The notes under the pieces are model-generated. The model saw only the letters and a list, made by a program, of their open reading frames with translations. It searched no databases and had not been told where the DNA came from. Positions 27,590 to 39,626 of a DNA stretch of 64,000 bases are shown one piece after another. Made by a program: the position numbers and the translations under genes. How positions within the stretch are numbered: the stretch's first letter is position 1; every line of letters starts with the position of its first letter. Source of the DNA: Legionella fairfieldensis ATCC 49588 (GTDB lineage Bacteria > Pseudomonadota > Gammaproteobacteria > Legionellales > Legionellaceae); contig NZ_JHYC01000015.1 of assembly GCF_000621525.1 (NCBI RefSeq), forward strand, positions 1 through 64,000. Reading direction: 5' to 3'.

Positions 27590-28197
27590 TGTTGCACTAC
27601 GTCCGCCCCTTTTGGCGGTTTAAACTGAAATAATGTCGTTGCAACGTTAGGATTTAACTTCACTTTGCTTAAATTCACTATAGTATGCTGGCCCAGTTGA
27701 TCAAACATTTCAATCTTATTTAACACATCGTTGGTAAATATCAGTTTCAGTCGCTGGAAGTTCGCTCTACTGGATTTGGAGTGTAAATCATAAGTCTGGC
27801 TTGTACCTGATGTCACCACGTCAACATCAAAATCGCGGGTTACCGTATTATCATAGCCGCTTAAAAACAAAGCTGCCGTCCCTCCTAACCCTTTTTCCTG
27901 TTTTTTAACGGTAACCTGCTCTAAATCGACGTCATAAACCCATAATTTATTACCATCGGCAACGACAAGTTGCTCCATGGGTGTTTGAGTTTGCCAGCGA
28001 AAACGTCCCGGACGTTCAAGCGCCATTGTACCGGAAGAATGAGAAATTTCACGCCGTTTTTCTTTAACAATCTGTTTAAAATGAGCTGTCATACTTCGCA
28101 TTTTATTCAGTTTATCTTGTAATACATCACCAGCAGACTCACAAAAAGCACTTGCTGTGAATAGCATCGACAGGGCTAAAATTGTTTTTTTCATCAT
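27586..28197 (-). CDS. lolA: Outer-membrane lipoprotein carrier protein LolA
   Basis: The 203-aa periplasmic chaperone carries lipoproteins from LolCDE to LolB. It has a signal peptide of about 18-19 residues (MMKKTILALSMLFTASAFC), then the LolA fold with MTAHFKQIV, GRFRWQTQTPMEQLVVADGN and FLSGYD. The ATG immediately follows the ftsK TAA. GAGGA at the end of ftsK serves as its ribosome binding site, so expression depends on ftsK. A second ATG directly follows the first. Confidence 0.95.
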   Translation of the reverse strand: MMKKTILALSMLFTASAFCESAGDVLQDKLNKMRSMTAHFKQIVKEKRREISHSSGTMALERPGRFRWQTQTPMEQLVVADGNKLWVYDVDLEQVTVKKQEKGLGGTAALFLSGYDNTVTRDFDVDVVTSGTSQTYDLHSKSSRANFQRLKLIFTNDVLNKIEMFDQLGQHTIVNLSKVKLNPNVATTLFQFKPPKGADVVQQ

Positions 28198-30573
28198 TTA
28201 TTCCTCGCTGACCGTGGACACCAATACATCTCTATAACTGCCTTCCAAAGGCCCCACAATACCCGTGCGCTCCATCTCTTCTACCAAACGGGCGGCACGA
28301 TTGTAACCTATCTTTAAACGACGCTGTACCGCTGAAATACTCGCTTTTCTTGTTTGAATCACGAATTCAACAGCCTGATCATAAAGCGGATCAGCCTCTT
28401 CCGTTTCCTGTCCATCATCCCCCATCCCACTCTCCGAACTATCGAAAGTCTGGGTAATTTCATCGATGTATTCAGGTTCTCCCCGCGCTCGCCAGTCATC
28501 AGCAACACGATGCACCTCTTTATCATCAACAAAGGCACCATGCACGCGTAAAGGGGCGCCACTTCCCGGCGCTAAATAAAGCATGTCTCCATGACCTAAT
28601 AATTGTTCAGCACCCTGTTGATCAAGGATAGTACGAGAATCAATCTTTGAAGACACCTGAAACGACATTCGGGTCGGAATATTGGATTTAATCAAACCAG
28701 TTAATACATCAACAGAAGGTCGTTGCGTGGCTAAAATCAGATGAATACCCGCTGCCCGTGCTTTTTGAGCAATACGGGCAATTAATTGCTCTACTTTTTT
28801 ACCTACTACCATCATCATATCAGCTAACTCATCAATAATGACGACAATATAAGGTAACGTTTGTAATAGGGGCGCACTTTCATCCATCCCATCGGCTGGT
28901 TTCCATAAGGGATCGGTTAACGGCTCTCCTTTTGCCGCCGCTTCCGTTACTTTGGCATTAAAACCAGCCAGATTACGTACTCCCATGGCAGCCATTAAAC
29001 GATAACGTCTTTCCATTTCGCCGACACACCAGCGCAACGCAGAAGCAGCTTCTTTCATATCCGTTACAACAGGAGTCAATAAATGCGGAATACCATCATA
29101 AACGGATAATTCCAGCATTTTGGGATCAACCATAATTAACCGTACCTCTTCCGGCGTTGATTTAAACAGGAAACTCAAGATCATGGCATTAATCCCAACC
29201 GACTTACCTGAACCTGTTGTTCCTGCTACCAGTAAATGCGGCATTTTAGCCAGATCAACTACCATAGGATGCCCGGCAATATCTACACCTAATGCCAGCG
29301 TTAAAGGTGAATGGGCCTGTTGATAAACATCCGCTGAAAGCACTTCAGATAAACGAACTGTTTCTCGATATTGATTAGGCAATTCAAGTCCAACAACGGT
29401 TTTACCCGGAATTACTTCTACTACTCGAACACTGATAACGGATAAAGAACGAGCCAAATCTTTAGCAAGCGAAGACAGTTTGCTGACTTTAATACCTGCG
29501 GCCAATTGCAATTCAAAACGAGTAATAACAGGCCCCGGATGCACCGCAACTACATCAGCCTGGATGCCAAAATCTAATAAATGCTGTTCTACTTCACGTG
29601 AGAGGTTTTCCAGTTCCTGATGGGTATAACCTCCCATTGGCTTCCCTGCCTCCCCTTTATCCAAAAGGTCAAGTGCTGGTAAGCCGCTCATGGAATTCGA
29701 ATGCCGGGTTTTACTCGAATATCGATGGGTATTTTCTCTGGCGGGTTTTAAAGAGGACACTACCACAGAAGTAACGCTTTGTGGTGTGTTACTATTAGTT
29801 TTTAATACATTTGTCTCCGGGCCCATTAGCATAGGCAGAGCTTTTTCTTTTTTGACCATGGGTGATTTAGGCTCTGACCCGGAAATAATTCTGTTTTTCC
29901 CTCGGCCGCGAAAACGTTTTATTTCAGCTCTGACAAGGCGTGAGCCTACAATTAAAGTGTGCAATAACCAGTTCAATGAATTTAAGGTAAAAAATCCGAT
30001 TAATTCAGTAACATAAATCCACGACAATCCTGTCAGTAAAGTAATACCCACCAGGAAAATTGCAGCCAGTAGTAACGTCGCTCCTCTCAAACTTAAAGCA
30101 TACTCAAAGCCTGTTGAAATCACCTCTCCTAATAGTCCGCCCGCACTGTGATAGGCATCCAATGCTGCGATTTGTGGCTCCAGACTCAGTAAACCACAGC
30201 CCCCCATCATTAAGAAAACAAAACCACTACCGCGCAAAAATAAAGCGGGTCGATTAATAACACGCAATGCACGATGATCTTTCAAAACCAGCCAGGCCAC
30301 ATACGTGGTACAAAGTGGCAAAGAGAAGGCAAAATAACCGAATAAAAAATAAAGGGCATCCGCGACATAGACACCTACCTGCCCGCAGGCATTAGTGATA
30401 TCCGAGTTTACTTTCTTCACCTGGAACCAGCTTGAATCCGTTAATTCATAAGTACTTAAAGAAAGTAATACGAAAAAAGCGCAGGTTAAAATCAGAATAA
30501 AACAGCCTTCGCTAATACGTCTGGTTAAAAAATTTGGCAAGGTTTTTTTAGGAGCGCCAGCGTGTTTACCCAC
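28198..30573 (-). CDS. ftsK: DNA translocase FtsK
   Basis: The 791-aa protein has four N-terminal membrane segments (about 22-43, 67-97, 112-131, 163-185) that localise to the septum. A short linker of about 100 residues follows, then the RecA-like motor with Walker A GTTGSGKS (451-458) and Walker [14 protein letters not shown]. The C-terminal winged-helix gamma domain (about 725-790, [22 protein letters not shown]) reads KOPS. FtsK pumps DNA at the septum and activates XerCD at dif. The linker is much shorter than in E. coli, as in many other bacteria. It is the first gene of ftsK-lolA-rarA and diverges from trxB. Confidence 0.96.
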   Translation of the reverse strand: MGKHAGAPKKTLPNFLTRRISEGCFILILTCAFFVLLSLSTYELTDSSWFQVKKVNSDITNACGQVGVYVADALYFLFGYFAFSLPLCTTYVAWLVLKDHRALRVINRPALFLRGSGFVFLMMGGCGLLSLEPQIAALDAYHSAGGLLGEVISTGFEYALSLRGATLLLAAIFLVGITLLTGLSWIYVTELIGFFTLNSLNWLLHTLIVGSRLVRAEIKRFRGRGKNRIISGSEPKSPMVKKEKALPMLMGPETNVLKTNSNTPQSVTSVVVSSLKPARENTHRYSSKTRHSNSMSGLPALDLLDKGEAGKPMGGYTHQELENLSREVEQHLLDFGIQADVVAVHPGPVITRFELQLAAGIKVSKLSSLAKDLARSLSVISVRVVEVIPGKTVVGLELPNQYRETVRLSEVLSADVYQQAHSPLTLALGVDIAGHPMVVDLAKMPHLLVAGTTGSGKSVGINAMILSFLFKSTPEEVRLIMVDPKMLELSVYDGIPHLLTPVVTDMKEAASALRWCVGEMERRYRLMAAMGVRNLAGFNAKVTEAAAKGEPLTDPLWKPADGMDESAPLLQTLPYIVVIIDELADMMMVVGKKVEQLIARIAQKARAAGIHLILATQRPSVDVLTGLIKSNIPTRMSFQVSSKIDSRTILDQQGAEQLLGHGDMLYLAPGSGAPLRVHGAFVDDKEVHRVADDWRARGEPEYIDEITQTFDSSESGMGDDGQETEEADPLYDQAVEFVIQTRKASISAVQRRLKIGYNRAARLVEEMERTGIVGPLEGSYRDVLVSTVSEE

Positions 30574-30633
30574 TTGTTGTTTCCTATAGATCTTTAAATG
30601 CAGGTTATTTTGTCATACTATTTGCCATCTTAA

Positions 30634-31617
<984 letters not shown>

Positions 31618-31623
31618 ACGACC

Positions 31624-31637
31624 AGGAGGTCCTTATT
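31624..31637 (+). promoter_or_regulatory. Perfect Shine-Dalgarno placing the aat start at an ATT codon
   Basis: AGGAGG (31624-31629) is followed five bases later by ATT (31635-31637). No ATG, GTG or TTG occurs in the aat frame between the upstream stop (TAA, 31611-31613) and TTG at 31713, which would delete the conserved N-terminal part. Confidence 0.7.
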
Positions 31638-32336
31638 CTCCCCCTTACTTTTTTATCAACAAAGGACGATTTTAACTTTCCAAGTCCCGAAAATAGCGAT
31701 AAACAAGGGCTATTGGCGATAGGAGGAGACTTATCGCCAGAGCGTTTATTGGCAGCTTACGCTAAAGGAATTTTTCCCTGGTATGAACCAGGCTGTCCTA
31801 TACTTTGGTGGTCTCCCGACCCCAGGCTAATTCTTAACCCTGTCGCATTTAAAGTCTCACGCAGTCTCAAACAAACACTTAAAAAACCTCATACTTTTAC
31901 TATGGATACCGCATTCTCCGAGGTAATTAACGCATGTGCTACTGTTGCAGAGCGTTCTGATAATACCTGGCTCAGCGGAGAAATGCGCGAGGCTTATACT
32001 CAATTACATCAAATGGGTTATGCTCATTCATTTGAGATATGGTCGGAAAAAAAATTGATTGGCGGCTTATATGGCCTTGGTTTAGGGCGTGCTTTTTTTG
32101 GTGAATCCATGTTTCATCGGGCAAGAGACGCATCCAAACTGGCATTATATTATCTTTGTCAAACACTGAAGTCCTGGCATTTTGATTTTATAGATTGTCA
32201 ATTACCTACCGCTCATTTACAGCGCTTGGGCGCAGTTATAATAAGCCGACGCGAGTTTCTCCATTCTTTACAGGAAACTTTACAACATCCAACTTGTCAG
32301 GGTTTATGGACAACTGACTTTCCTGATAAATCTTAA
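31635..32336 (+). CDS. aat: Leucyl/phenylalanyl-tRNA-protein transferase
   Basis: Aat adds Leu or Phe from tRNA to proteins with N-terminal Lys or Arg, marking them for ClpS/ClpAP. From the ATT start the protein has 233 aa, the family length. It reads ILPLTFLSTKDDFNFPSP, then GLLAIGGDLSPERLLAAYAKGIFPWYEPG, WWSPDPRL and the catalytic-core GLGRAFFGESMFH. A shorter form from TTG 31713 would lose 26 residues, including the conserved FPSP segment before GLLA. The apparent AUU initiation is rare, known in E. coli for infC and pcnB. It lies 17 bases after trxB and upstream of infA. Confidence 0.92.
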   Translation: MLPLTFLSTKDDFNFPSPENSDKQGLLAIGGDLSPERLLAAYAKGIFPWYEPGCPILWWSPDPRLILNPVAFKVSRSLKQTLKKPHTFTMDTAFSEVINACATVAERSDNTWLSGEMREAYTQLHQMGYAHSFEIWSEKKLIGGLYGLGLGRAFFGESMFHRARDASKLALYYLCQTLKSWHFDFIDCQLPTAHLQRLGAVIISRREFLHSLQETLQHPTCQGLWTTDFPDKS

Positions 32337-32440
32337 CTTTTTACCCCTTTAAAGACAGGTTTGTCCTTTAAGGTCTGTTGCCATTTTTTTCATTTTAGTG
32401 CACTATCTGCGCTTTATTCTGATTTGTTTATGAGAAATTT

Positions 32441-32662
32441 ATGGCAAAAGAAGATCACATTGAGATGCTCGGTACAGTAATAGACACTCTGCCCAATACA
32501 ATGTTTCGCGTTGAATTGGAAAATGGTCACGTAGTGACAGCACATATTTCTGGCCGCATGCGGAAAAACTACATTCGTATATTAACAGGCGATAAAGTAA
32601 AAGTAGAATTAACACCTTATGATTTAAGTAAAGGACGTATTATTTTCCGTGATAAAAATTAA
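32441..32662 (+). CDS. infA: Translation initiation factor IF-1
   Basis: The 73-aa S1-like OB-fold protein begins [19 protein letters not shown] and has the conserved [11 protein letters not shown] and DLSKGRI segments. IF-1 blocks the ribosomal A site during initiation and helps IF-3 to check start codons. It is the last gene of trxB-aat-infA, 104 bases after aat. The ribosome binding site GAGAA is modest. Confidence 0.98.
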   Translation: MAKEDHIEMLGTVIDTLPNTMFRVELENGHVVTAHISGRMRKNYIRILTGDKVKVELTPYDLSKGRIIFRDKN

Positions 32663-32758
32663 TTACGTCATTTATCAGTGATCAATGAAAATTCTAATCG
32701 CCCAACTAATTTTGTCATACGGTGAGAGTGGACTGTAACATAAGTATTCAACTCTGAT

Positions 32759-32974
32759 GTCTTTCCCGCGCAGGCGTTGAGTAATCCTCTCATTTTTTTT
32801 GTTTAATTTATTTGAAATTATTTTAACCCCTATGATTTTATTTTTGTCATCCCCCGCGAAGGCGGGGATCTGTCTTTCAATCAGAACAACCGTGTAATTT
32901 GAGAAATAGATTCCCGTTTTCACGGGAATGACCTAAAAATAAGAGAAAATTTGCATATCCCGTGAACGCTTACC
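32759..32974. repeat. Dispersed palindromic repeat cluster, copy B
   Basis: Three parts of the family seen at 2831-3127 are present. There is a truncated arm with the CGCGCAGGCG core (32759-32776), a complete 87-base unit in reverse orientation bounded by GTCATCCCC and GGGAATGAC (32846-32932), and the tail AAATTTGCATAT...CCGTGAAC (32941-32974). The 32663-33030 gap contains no gene otherwise. Confidence 0.8.
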
Positions 32975-33030
32975 GTGAATGTTACCTTGCAGTTTATCAA
33001 CCCCTGACAAAATTAGTTGAACCTCATGAC

Positions 33031-34389
33031 CTACTGTCCCGCCACCATCATCTCTTCTATTAAAATAGAACCACAACGCGCAGAAATATTAGGGTTGATA
33101 TCATTGCCCACAGCCACAATGGCTTTAAACATTTCTTTCAAATTACCTGCAATAGTTATTTCTTCAACTGGAAACTGAATTTTGCCTTTTTCCACCCAGA
33201 AACCGGAAGCGCCTCTGGAATAATCTCCCGTCAGACCATTAACTCCTTGTCCCATTAATTCAGTAACCAGTAAACCTGTATCCATTTTTTGCAATAAGTC
33301 TTGTAGATCCCCTGCCGTTGGATCAATAGTCAAGTTATGGACTCCGCCGCTATTTGCAGTGGTTTTTAATCCTAAACGCCGAGCTGAATAACTGTTTAAT
33401 ACATATTGCTGTACTATACCGTCGTCTACGAAAACATTATTTCGGGTAGTAACCCCTTCACCATCAACCGGAGAGCTTCTTAATCCTCTTAGAAGGTAAG
33501 GTTGTTCATAAATTTTAAATCCTGATGGAAAAATTTGCTGTCCTATTGAATCCAACAGAAAGGAATTTTTGCGATACAAATTAGATCCACTAATTGCATT
33601 AATAAAAGACGACACAAGGCCGCTGGAAATTCGTGAAGAAAACAATACAGGCACTTTTTGCGTTTTAATGGCGCGTGCGCCCAGACGACTTGTCGCACGC
33701 TCGACAGCCAACTTTGCCAGATTCTCCCACGAATTCAAACTGTCTGCCGACCTTGCGGTCGTGTAATCATAATCACGCTGCATACTGTCGCCTTCTTTAG
33801 CAATCAGAGAACAACTGATACTATGCCGTGTACTTTGGAGAATTCCCGCCCCACCCTGTGTATTGGCATATCCCTGACAAAAAGCGTAAGTAGAAAGATT
33901 AACACCATCTGAATTCGCAATGCGTTTATCCATAGCTAAAGCATGCCCCTCACAAGCAAGCGCTCTTTCTATCGCTTCGGGCGGGGTAATAGACCAGGGA
34001 TGATATAAATCCAGGTCAGGATGTTGATTACTCATTAACTCCGGATCAGCAAGACCAAAACAGGGATCTTCGGCACTGACTCGCGCAATATCACAAGCGG
34101 CATTCACCAGGGTATCTAACGCAGCAGATGACGTGTCAGTACTACTGGCTCCCCCTTTCCGATGTCCCATGTATACAATGAGACTTACTCCCTTGTCTTC
34201 GCTGAAAGCAACTGTTTCAACTTCCCCCATTCGTACATCTACTGAAAAACCACTATCGTGATTAACCGAAACCATCGCATCGGTGGCACCCCGCTCTCGC
34301 GCACGTGCTAATACATCCTCCATCAATTCAGATAAATTGCTGGTTGACTTCACTGCCTTTCTATTGCTATTTTTCGATAATGTTCTCAT
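33031..34389 (-). CDS. pmbA: Metalloprotease-like PmbA/TldE
   Basis: The protein has 452 aa from the chosen start, close to the usual 450. PmbA (TldE) forms a heterodimer with TldD that degrades or matures small peptides such as microcin B17 and also acts on CcdA; TldE is the non-metal-binding partner. Family segments include RGATDAMVSVNHDSGFSVDVR and the C-terminal VNGLTGDYSRGASGFWVEKG and LKEMFKAIVAVGND. The ATG at 34389 is preferred for a GGCGGA-like site six bases upstream; an ATG at 34419 has none. tldD is not in the window. Confidence 0.92.
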   Translation of the reverse strand: MRTLSKNSNRKAVKSTSNLSELMEDVLARARERGATDAMVSVNHDSGFSVDVRMGEVETVAFSEDKGVSLIVYMGHRKGGASSTDTSSAALDTLVNAACDIARVSAEDPCFGLADPELMSNQHPDLDLYHPWSITPPEAIERALACEGHALAMDKRIANSDGVNLSTYAFCQGYANTQGGAGILQSTRHSISCSLIAKEGDSMQRDYDYTTARSADSLNSWENLAKLAVERATSRLGARAIKTQKVPVLFSSRISSGLVSSFINAISGSNLYRKNSFLLDSIGQQIFPSGFKIYEQPYLLRGLRSSPVDGEGVTTRNNVFVDDGIVQQYVLNSYSARRLGLKTTANSGGVHNLTIDPTAGDLQDLLQKMDTGLLVTELMGQGVNGLTGDYSRGASGFWVEKGKIQFPVEEITIAGNLKEMFKAIVAVGNDINPNISARCGSILIEEMMVAGQ

Positions 34390-34436
34390 GGTGATTCCGC
34401 CGCTATCAAGTTTGTTCATAAGGATACAAGATTAAT

Positions 34437-35219
34437 ATGCCGAGGCAAACCATTGTCCCTACAAAATGGCTTACCGGAGTCTTTAAGATTTTTATCGTTT
34501 CCTTTTTGCTGTTGTTTTTTACAAATCTTACCATTGCTGCAAACGACTGGCGCCAGGTAGCACCGGGTATTGAGTATCAGGATCTGGAAGGAAGTTTTTT
34601 AACGCCCTGGTCTCATGTCCATGCTTTTCGCATCGATCTTAAAAAAAACAATTTCTCCCTTGTTACAGCAAAAGAATTAGCGCGCGATCACGCTTCAGTC
34701 GATGAATATGCCCAATACAGTAAGGCTTTAATAGCCATCAATGGCGGATTCTTTGACAATAATTATAAACCGCTTGGTTTGCGCATTTACAACAAACGCC
34801 AACACAACCCATCCAAAAATATTAGTTGGTGGGGTATTTTTTACATTAAAAATAATAAAGCCTACTTAACCAACGTTAATCAGTACAATTATGAAAAGCA
34901 AATTGACTTTGCAATTCAAAGTGGGCCGAGGCTTTTAATTAACAATCGTATTCCACCCCTTAAACCAGGCAGAGCAGAACGTTCCGCCTTGGGAATTACG
35001 CGCGATGGACGAGTCATTATCCTCGTTACGGACAATATGCCCATGTCAACTACTGAACTTGCACAGCTCATGAAGGCTAGTCCTCTTGGTTGTGAAAATG
35101 CGCTCAATCTGGATGGTGGCAGCTCAAGTCAACTACGCGCCCAGATAGGTTCATTTCAGCTGGATGTGCACGGTTTCTCCAATGTCAGCGATGCTGTTAT
35201 AGTCAGATCAAAAAATTAG
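34437..35219 (+). CDS. Exported phosphodiester glycosidase (NAGPA-like) family protein
   Basis: A 260-aa protein with an N-terminal signal or anchor segment (VFKIFIVSFLLLFFTNLTIAA, about 15-35) and a NAGPA/DUF2233 domain. The family motifs visible are INGGFFD (about 100), SGPRLL (about 161), RSALGITRDGR and the active-site-like ALNLDGGSSSQL near 225. NAGPA in animals uncovers mannose 6-phosphate, and bacterial members are thought to cleave sugar phosphodiesters in the envelope. The true substrate is unknown. It diverges from pmbA; the ribosome binding site AAGGA is rather far, 12 bases away. Confidence 0.85.
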   Translation: MPRQTIVPTKWLTGVFKIFIVSFLLLFFTNLTIAANDWRQVAPGIEYQDLEGSFLTPWSHVHAFRIDLKKNNFSLVTAKELARDHASVDEYAQYSKALIAINGGFFDNNYKPLGLRIYNKRQHNPSKNISWWGIFYIKNNKAYLTNVNQYNYEKQIDFAIQSGPRLLINNRIPPLKPGRAERSALGITRDGRVIILVTDNMPMSTTELAQLMKASPLGCENALNLDGGSSSQLRAQIGSFQLDVHGFSNVSDAVIVRSKN

Positions 35220-35314
35220 TCAATGACGTCTGGTAACTTTCACGTCCCTCTCTAAACATTATTCTAAAAATTCTATTTCGTTGGATTTTTACAAAAAAGG
35301 GAAAACCTGACAAC

Positions 35315-35323
35315 TTATCCACA
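35315..35323 (+). promoter_or_regulatory. Perfect DnaA box upstream of nrdA
   Basis: TTATCCACA matches the strict DnaA consensus and lies 192 bases before nrdA. DnaA is known to regulate nrdAB in E. coli. No further perfect boxes cluster here, so an origin is not indicated. Confidence 0.65.
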
Positions 35324-35344
35324 ACTTATTCCCATATTATTCTC

Positions 35345-35404
35345 TTGATCTTCACAAAAAACACTATATATAGATTTTTAAATTAAATAAACAACCAGAT
35401 ATTG
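35345..35404 (+). promoter_or_regulatory. nrdA promoter with paired NrdR boxes
   Basis: TTGATC (35345-35350) and TATATA (35367-35372) form a plausible promoter with a 16-base spacer. Two NrdR-type boxes, CTATATATAG (35364-35373, perfect core) and CCAGATATTG (35395-35404, 8 of 10), start 31 bases apart. That is three helical turns, as known for NrdR operators. The first box covers the -10, so repression by NrdR with ATP/dATP is expected. Confidence 0.75.
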
Positions 35405-35514
35405 TGTTTTTTGATTGAGATCTCCGATAAATTATTCTATATTCTAAGAGGAACCCAACTCATCTTAAGGAACAAGATTAGGGGTATCAAAACAACACCT
35501 TCCGTGGAGAAAAC

Positions 35515-38340
35515 ATGTCTGAGATTCTTGAGCCGGTAAATGATATACCGCAAACAAGTCAACTGGAATTGACCACAAACGCCCCAGGTTTGTTGAAAAC
35601 AATCAAACGTAACGGAAAAGTCGTTCGTTATGATGAAAGTAAAATTAAAGTTGCTATTACCAAAGCCTTTATTGCAGTAGAGGGAGGGAATGCCGCAGCA
35701 TCTAACCGCATTCACCAGCAGATTAATGAAATAACCCACCAGATTACCCAGGCGTTTAAACGCCGTTTACCCAGCGGTGGCACTATTCACATTGAAGACA
35801 TTCAGGATCAGGTAGAGCTTGCCCTGATGCGAAGTGGTGAATATAAAATAGCCCGAGCTTATGTCCTTTATCGTGAAGAACATCGCAAAGCACGGCAAGC
35901 TGATTTAAAACAACAGGCCAGTGACAGTAAAGTACCTCTAATTACCATGCCAAACGGTGAATTACAACCGCTGGATATGAAACGGGTCAACACTATTGTT
36001 ACAGAAGCTTGTCGTGAATTAACTCATGTTAAAATTGAGCCTGTTATTAAAGACGCTCTACGCAATCTCTATAATCAGGCCAAACTGGAAGATGTTCATA
36101 AAGTTTTAATTATGTCTGCCCGTACTCTGGTGGAAAAAGAACCTAATTATACGTATGTCAGCGCACGCTTGTTGTTAGATAGTCTGCGCAGCGAGGCACT
36201 GGGGAAATTACAACTCCGGACAGAAGCGACTTTTGATGAAATGGCAGCTCTTTATCCTGCTTATTTTAAAACCTACATTGCCCAAGGAATTGCTCAGGGA
36301 ATACTTGATCATAAACTAAGTGAGTTCGATTTGGACAAACTTGGCAAAGCCTTATTACCCCAACGGGACATGCAATTTACCTATTTGAGCCTTCAGACTC
36401 TTTATGATCGCTATTTTATTCATGAAAAGGGGGTACGTTACGAATTACCTCAGGCTTTTTTTATGCGTGTCGCTATGGGACTCGCTATACGAGAAAAAAA
36501 TCGCGATGCAAAAGCAATTGAATTTTATCGGCTTTTATCCTCTTTTGATTATATGTCATCTACCCCAACCCTCTTTAACTCGGGTACTGTCAGACCTCAA
36601 TTATCAAGCTGTTATCTGACTATGGTTCCTGATCATCTCGATGGCATATACAGCGCAATCAAAGACAATGCCTTACTATCAAAATTTGCCGGTGGCCTGG
36701 GTAATGATTGGACTTCTGTAAGAGCGATGGGTGCTCACATTAAAGGAACCAATGGCAAATCACAAGGCGTAGTACCGTTTTTAAATGTTGCCGATGCGAC
36801 TGCTGTAGCTGTTAATCAAGGCGGGAAACGTAAAGGCGCTGTATGTGCCTACCTTGAGTGCTGGCATCGTGATGTTGAAGAGTTTCTTGAACTGCGTAAA
36901 AATACAGGTGACGATAGACGCCGTACCCATGATATGAATACCGCATTATGGATACCTGATTTATTCATGAAACGTGTTCATGAAGAAGGAGAATGGACGT
37001 TGTTTTCTCCTGATGAAGTACCTGATCTTCATGATGAATACGGTAAAGCCTTTGAGGTTTTGTATAATAAATATGAAGAAAAAGCTCGTCTTGGCCACAT
37101 CCGGAATGTAAAAACATTACCTGCTGTTAAATTATGGCGGCGGATGTTGTCCATGTTGTTTGAAACAGGTCATCCCTGGCTAACCTTTAAGGATCCCTGC
37201 AATTTGCGTTCGCCTCAACAACATACGGGTGTTATTCACAGTTCCAACCTGTGTACCGAAATTACATTGAATACCTCCCAGGATGAAATAGCGGTCTGTA
37301 ATCTCGGCAGTGTGAACTTACCCGCTCATATTCAGGAAGGCAAACTGGATCGGGATAAATTAAAACGTACCATTACTACTGCAATTCGTATGCTTGATAA
37401 TGTTATTGATATTAACTATTACTCTGTACCACAAGCACGTCATTCAAATCTCCAGCATCGGCCAATTGGTCTGGGTTTGATGGGTTTTCAGGATGCGCTT
37501 TATGCCTTGAAAATTGATTATGCATCAACGCAAGCCATTGAATTCGCTGATGAATCCATGGAACTGATAAGCTATTATGCAATTGAAGCGTCTTGTGAAT
37601 TGGCAAAAGAGCGTGGCAGTTATTCAAGCTATGAAGGGTCCTTATGGAGCAAAGGTATTCTCCCCATTGATTCCATTAATTTATTACAACAGGCTCGTAA
37701 TAAATACCTTGAGCAGGATCGTTCACAACGTCTGAATTGGGAAAATCTGCGCGTTAAAGTGCGAACTCAAGGCATGCGTAATTCGAATGTCATGGCTATT
37801 GCCCCCACAGCAACAATTTCCAACATTTGCGGCGTCTCCCAATCCATTGAACCCACCTATCAGAATTTATACGTGAAATCAAACTTATCGGGCGAGTTCA
37901 CCGTAGTGAATCCTTATCTGGTCAACGACTTAAAAGCGCTTAATCTCTGGGATGAGGTCATGGTGAATGATCTGAAATATTTCAATGGCAGCGTACACTC
38001 CATTAGCCGCATTCCCGCTGAATTAAAAATGCGTTATGCGACTGCATTTGAAATTGATCCTGTCTGGTTAATTGAAGCTGCGTCTCGCCGGCAAAAATGG
38101 CTCGATCAAGCTCAATCACTGAATGTTTACATGGCTAAACCCTCCGGAAAAAAATTGGATCAACTGTATAAGCATGCCTGGGTACGAGGTTTAAAAACCA
38201 CTTACTACTTACGCAGCTCAGGAGCAAGTAATGCTGAAAAATCAACGATTAATGACGGCGCGCTAAATGCAGTCAAATCAGAGGCAGAACCACCCAAGGT
38301 CTGTTCCATTCTTGATCCTGATTGTGAAGCCTGCCAATAA
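35515..38340 (+). CDS. nrdA: Class Ia ribonucleotide reductase, large subunit
   Basis: The 941-aa catalytic subunit reduces ribonucleoside diphosphates. It is longer than E. coli NrdA because the N-terminus carries an ATP-cone (about 22-120, [17 protein letters not shown]) and a second, less complete cone-like region (about 145-225, as in Pseudomonas-type enzymes). The active-site Cys and Glu are visible in LSSCYL, NLCTEI and CNLGSVNL, the radical-transfer pair is Tyr897-Tyr898, and the C-terminal redox Cys pair is CEAC (937-940). GTGGAG lies five bases before the ATG. It is co-transcribed with nrdB, 13 bases away, under the NrdR/DnaA-marked promoter. Confidence 0.97.
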   Translation: MSEILEPVNDIPQTSQLELTTNAPGLLKTIKRNGKVVRYDESKIKVAITKAFIAVEGGNAAASNRIHQQINEITHQITQAFKRRLPSGGTIHIEDIQDQVELALMRSGEYKIARAYVLYREEHRKARQADLKQQASDSKVPLITMPNGELQPLDMKRVNTIVTEACRELTHVKIEPVIKDALRNLYNQAKLEDVHKVLIMSARTLVEKEPNYTYVSARLLLDSLRSEALGKLQLRTEATFDEMAALYPAYFKTYIAQGIAQGILDHKLSEFDLDKLGKALLPQRDMQFTYLSLQTLYDRYFIHEKGVRYELPQAFFMRVAMGLAIREKNRDAKAIEFYRLLSSFDYMSSTPTLFNSGTVRPQLSSCYLTMVPDHLDGIYSAIKDNALLSKFAGGLGNDWTSVRAMGAHIKGTNGKSQGVVPFLNVADATAVAVNQGGKRKGAVCAYLECWHRDVEEFLELRKNTGDDRRRTHDMNTALWIPDLFMKRVHEEGEWTLFSPDEVPDLHDEYGKAFEVLYNKYEEKARLGHIRNVKTLPAVKLWRRMLSMLFETGHPWLTFKDPCNLRSPQQHTGVIHSSNLCTEITLNTSQDEIAVCNLGSVNLPAHIQEGKLDRDKLKRTITTAIRMLDNVIDINYYSVPQARHSNLQHRPIGLGLMGFQDALYALKIDYASTQAIEFADESMELISYYAIEASCELAKERGSYSSYEGSLWSKGILPIDSINLLQQARNKYLEQDRSQRLNWENLRVKVRTQGMRNSNVMAIAPTATISNICGVSQSIEPTYQNLYVKSNLSGEFTVVNPYLVNDLKALNLWDEVMVNDLKYFNGSVHSISRIPAELKMRYATAFEIDPVWLIEAASRRQKWLDQAQSLNVYMAKPSGKKLDQLYKHAWVRGLKTTYYLRSSGASNAEKSTINDGALNAVKSEAEPPKVCSILDPDCEACQ

Positions 38341-38353
38341 AAGGAGAAACTTA

Positions 38354-39478
38354 ATGTCAAATCAACTGAATCAATCGATAGAAATTACAGACCTGACAGG
38401 TATTCCAAAACCAATAGGGGTGGCCGGGTTAGAAATTTTAGAAATGGGGGCAAGTCGTATTCATGTGGATGATAAGCAAATCATCAAGTGCCGTGCTGAT
38501 GTAAATCAACTGGTTCCTTTTAAATACATATGGGCCTGGGAGAAATATTTAACAGGTTGCGCCAATCATTGGATGCCTAATGAAATCAATATGAGCGCTG
38601 ATGTCGCTCTATGGAAAGATCCTGATGGGCTAACAGCTGATGAGCGCCTGATCATTCAACGTAATCTGGGCTTTTTTTCCACGGCAGATTCTCTGGTAGC
38701 CAATAATCTGGTGCTTGCAGTTTATCGCCATATTACTAATCCTGAATGTCGCCAGTACTTACTGCGTCAGGCTTTCGAAGAGGCTTTACACACCCATGCC
38801 TATCAATACATCATTGAAAGCCTGGGGCTTGATGAAGCGGCTGTGTTTAATATGTATCGCGAAATTCCTTCCGTAGCGACGAAAGCCTCTTGGGCATTAC
38901 CTTTTACCCAAAGTCTGGGCGATCCCAATTTCCATACCGGTACACCAGAAGACGACCAACGCTTATTACGCGATTTGATTGCGTTCTATGTAGTCTTTGA
39001 AGGTATTTTCTTCTATGTTGGCTTCACACAAATTCTTTCTATGGGAAGACGTAACAAAATGGTAGGAACCTCCGAACAGTTTCAATATATTTTGCGTGAT
39101 GAATCCATGCATATGAATTTTGGTATTGATGTTATCAATCAGATTAAAATCGAAAATCCTCATTTATGGACTCCTGCGTTCAAAGAGGAAATTATTCAAT
39201 TAATTAAAGAAGGGGTGGCTCTGGAATACCAATACGCGAAAGATACCATGCCGCATGGTATTTTAGGCATGAATGCTGAAATGTTTGAAGAATACTTGCA
39301 TTTCATTGCCAATCGCCGTCTTAATCAGATTGGTTTACCAGAACAATATCCTGGCGCTGAAAATCCTTTCCCCTGGATGAGTGAAATGATGGATTTGAAA
39401 AAAGAGAAAAATTTCTTTGAGACAAGGGTCATTGAATATCAGGCAGGAGGCACTTTAAGTTGGGAGGATGAGGACTAA
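38354..39478 (+). CDS. nrdB: Class Ia ribonucleotide reductase, small subunit
   Basis: This 374-aa diiron-tyrosyl radical protein supplies the radical to NrdA. The iron-ligand and radical region [13 protein letters not shown] keeps the Tyr, and a second ligand segment is [14 protein letters not shown]. The ATG at 38354 is chosen because AAGGAG stands seven bases upstream and the family begins there; an earlier in-frame Met would lie inside nrdA. A palindromic terminator-like hairpin follows at 39501. Confidence 0.96.
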   Translation: MSNQLNQSIEITDLTGIPKPIGVAGLEILEMGASRIHVDDKQIIKCRADVNQLVPFKYIWAWEKYLTGCANHWMPNEINMSADVALWKDPDGLTADERLIIQRNLGFFSTADSLVANNLVLAVYRHITNPECRQYLLRQAFEEALHTHAYQYIIESLGLDEAAVFNMYREIPSVATKASWALPFTQSLGDPNFHTGTPEDDQRLLRDLIAFYVVFEGIFFYVGFTQILSMGRRNKMVGTSEQFQYILRDESMHMNFGIDVINQIKIENPHLWTPAFKEEIIQLIKEGVALEYQYAKDTMPHGILGMNAEMFEEYLHFIANRRLNQIGLPEQYPGAENPFPWMSEMMDLKKEKNFFETRVIEYQAGGTLSWEDED

Positions 39479-39500
39479 GTGTATATTGAGTGGAACTTCC

Positions 39501-39530
39501 GGGTATTGTGCCAAGGCACAATACCCTCTT
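39501..39530 (+). terminator. Hairpin terminator after nrdB
   Basis: GGGTATTGTGCC (39501-39512) pairs perfectly with GGCACAATACCC (39515-39526). Only TCTT follows, so the U-tract is weak, but the 12-bp stem just after nrdAB suggests a 3' end. Confidence 0.6.
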
Positions 39531-39626
39531 GAAAAACAGTTGCTTTATATGTAGTAGTTACAAGCCATGATTTAATTGTATCCATATCAATACCTGCCAG
39601 TTCTGCAGAGAATATTAACAATATCG

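Noticed and set aside
31713-31715. TTG as the start of aat
   Set aside because: It would remove conserved N-terminal residues; its AAGGG-like site is weaker than the perfect AGGAGG before ATT 31635.
35315-35323. Replication origin near nrdA
   Set aside because: A single DnaA box without a cluster, AT-rich DUE repeats or dnaA/dnaN nearby; a promoter role is simpler.
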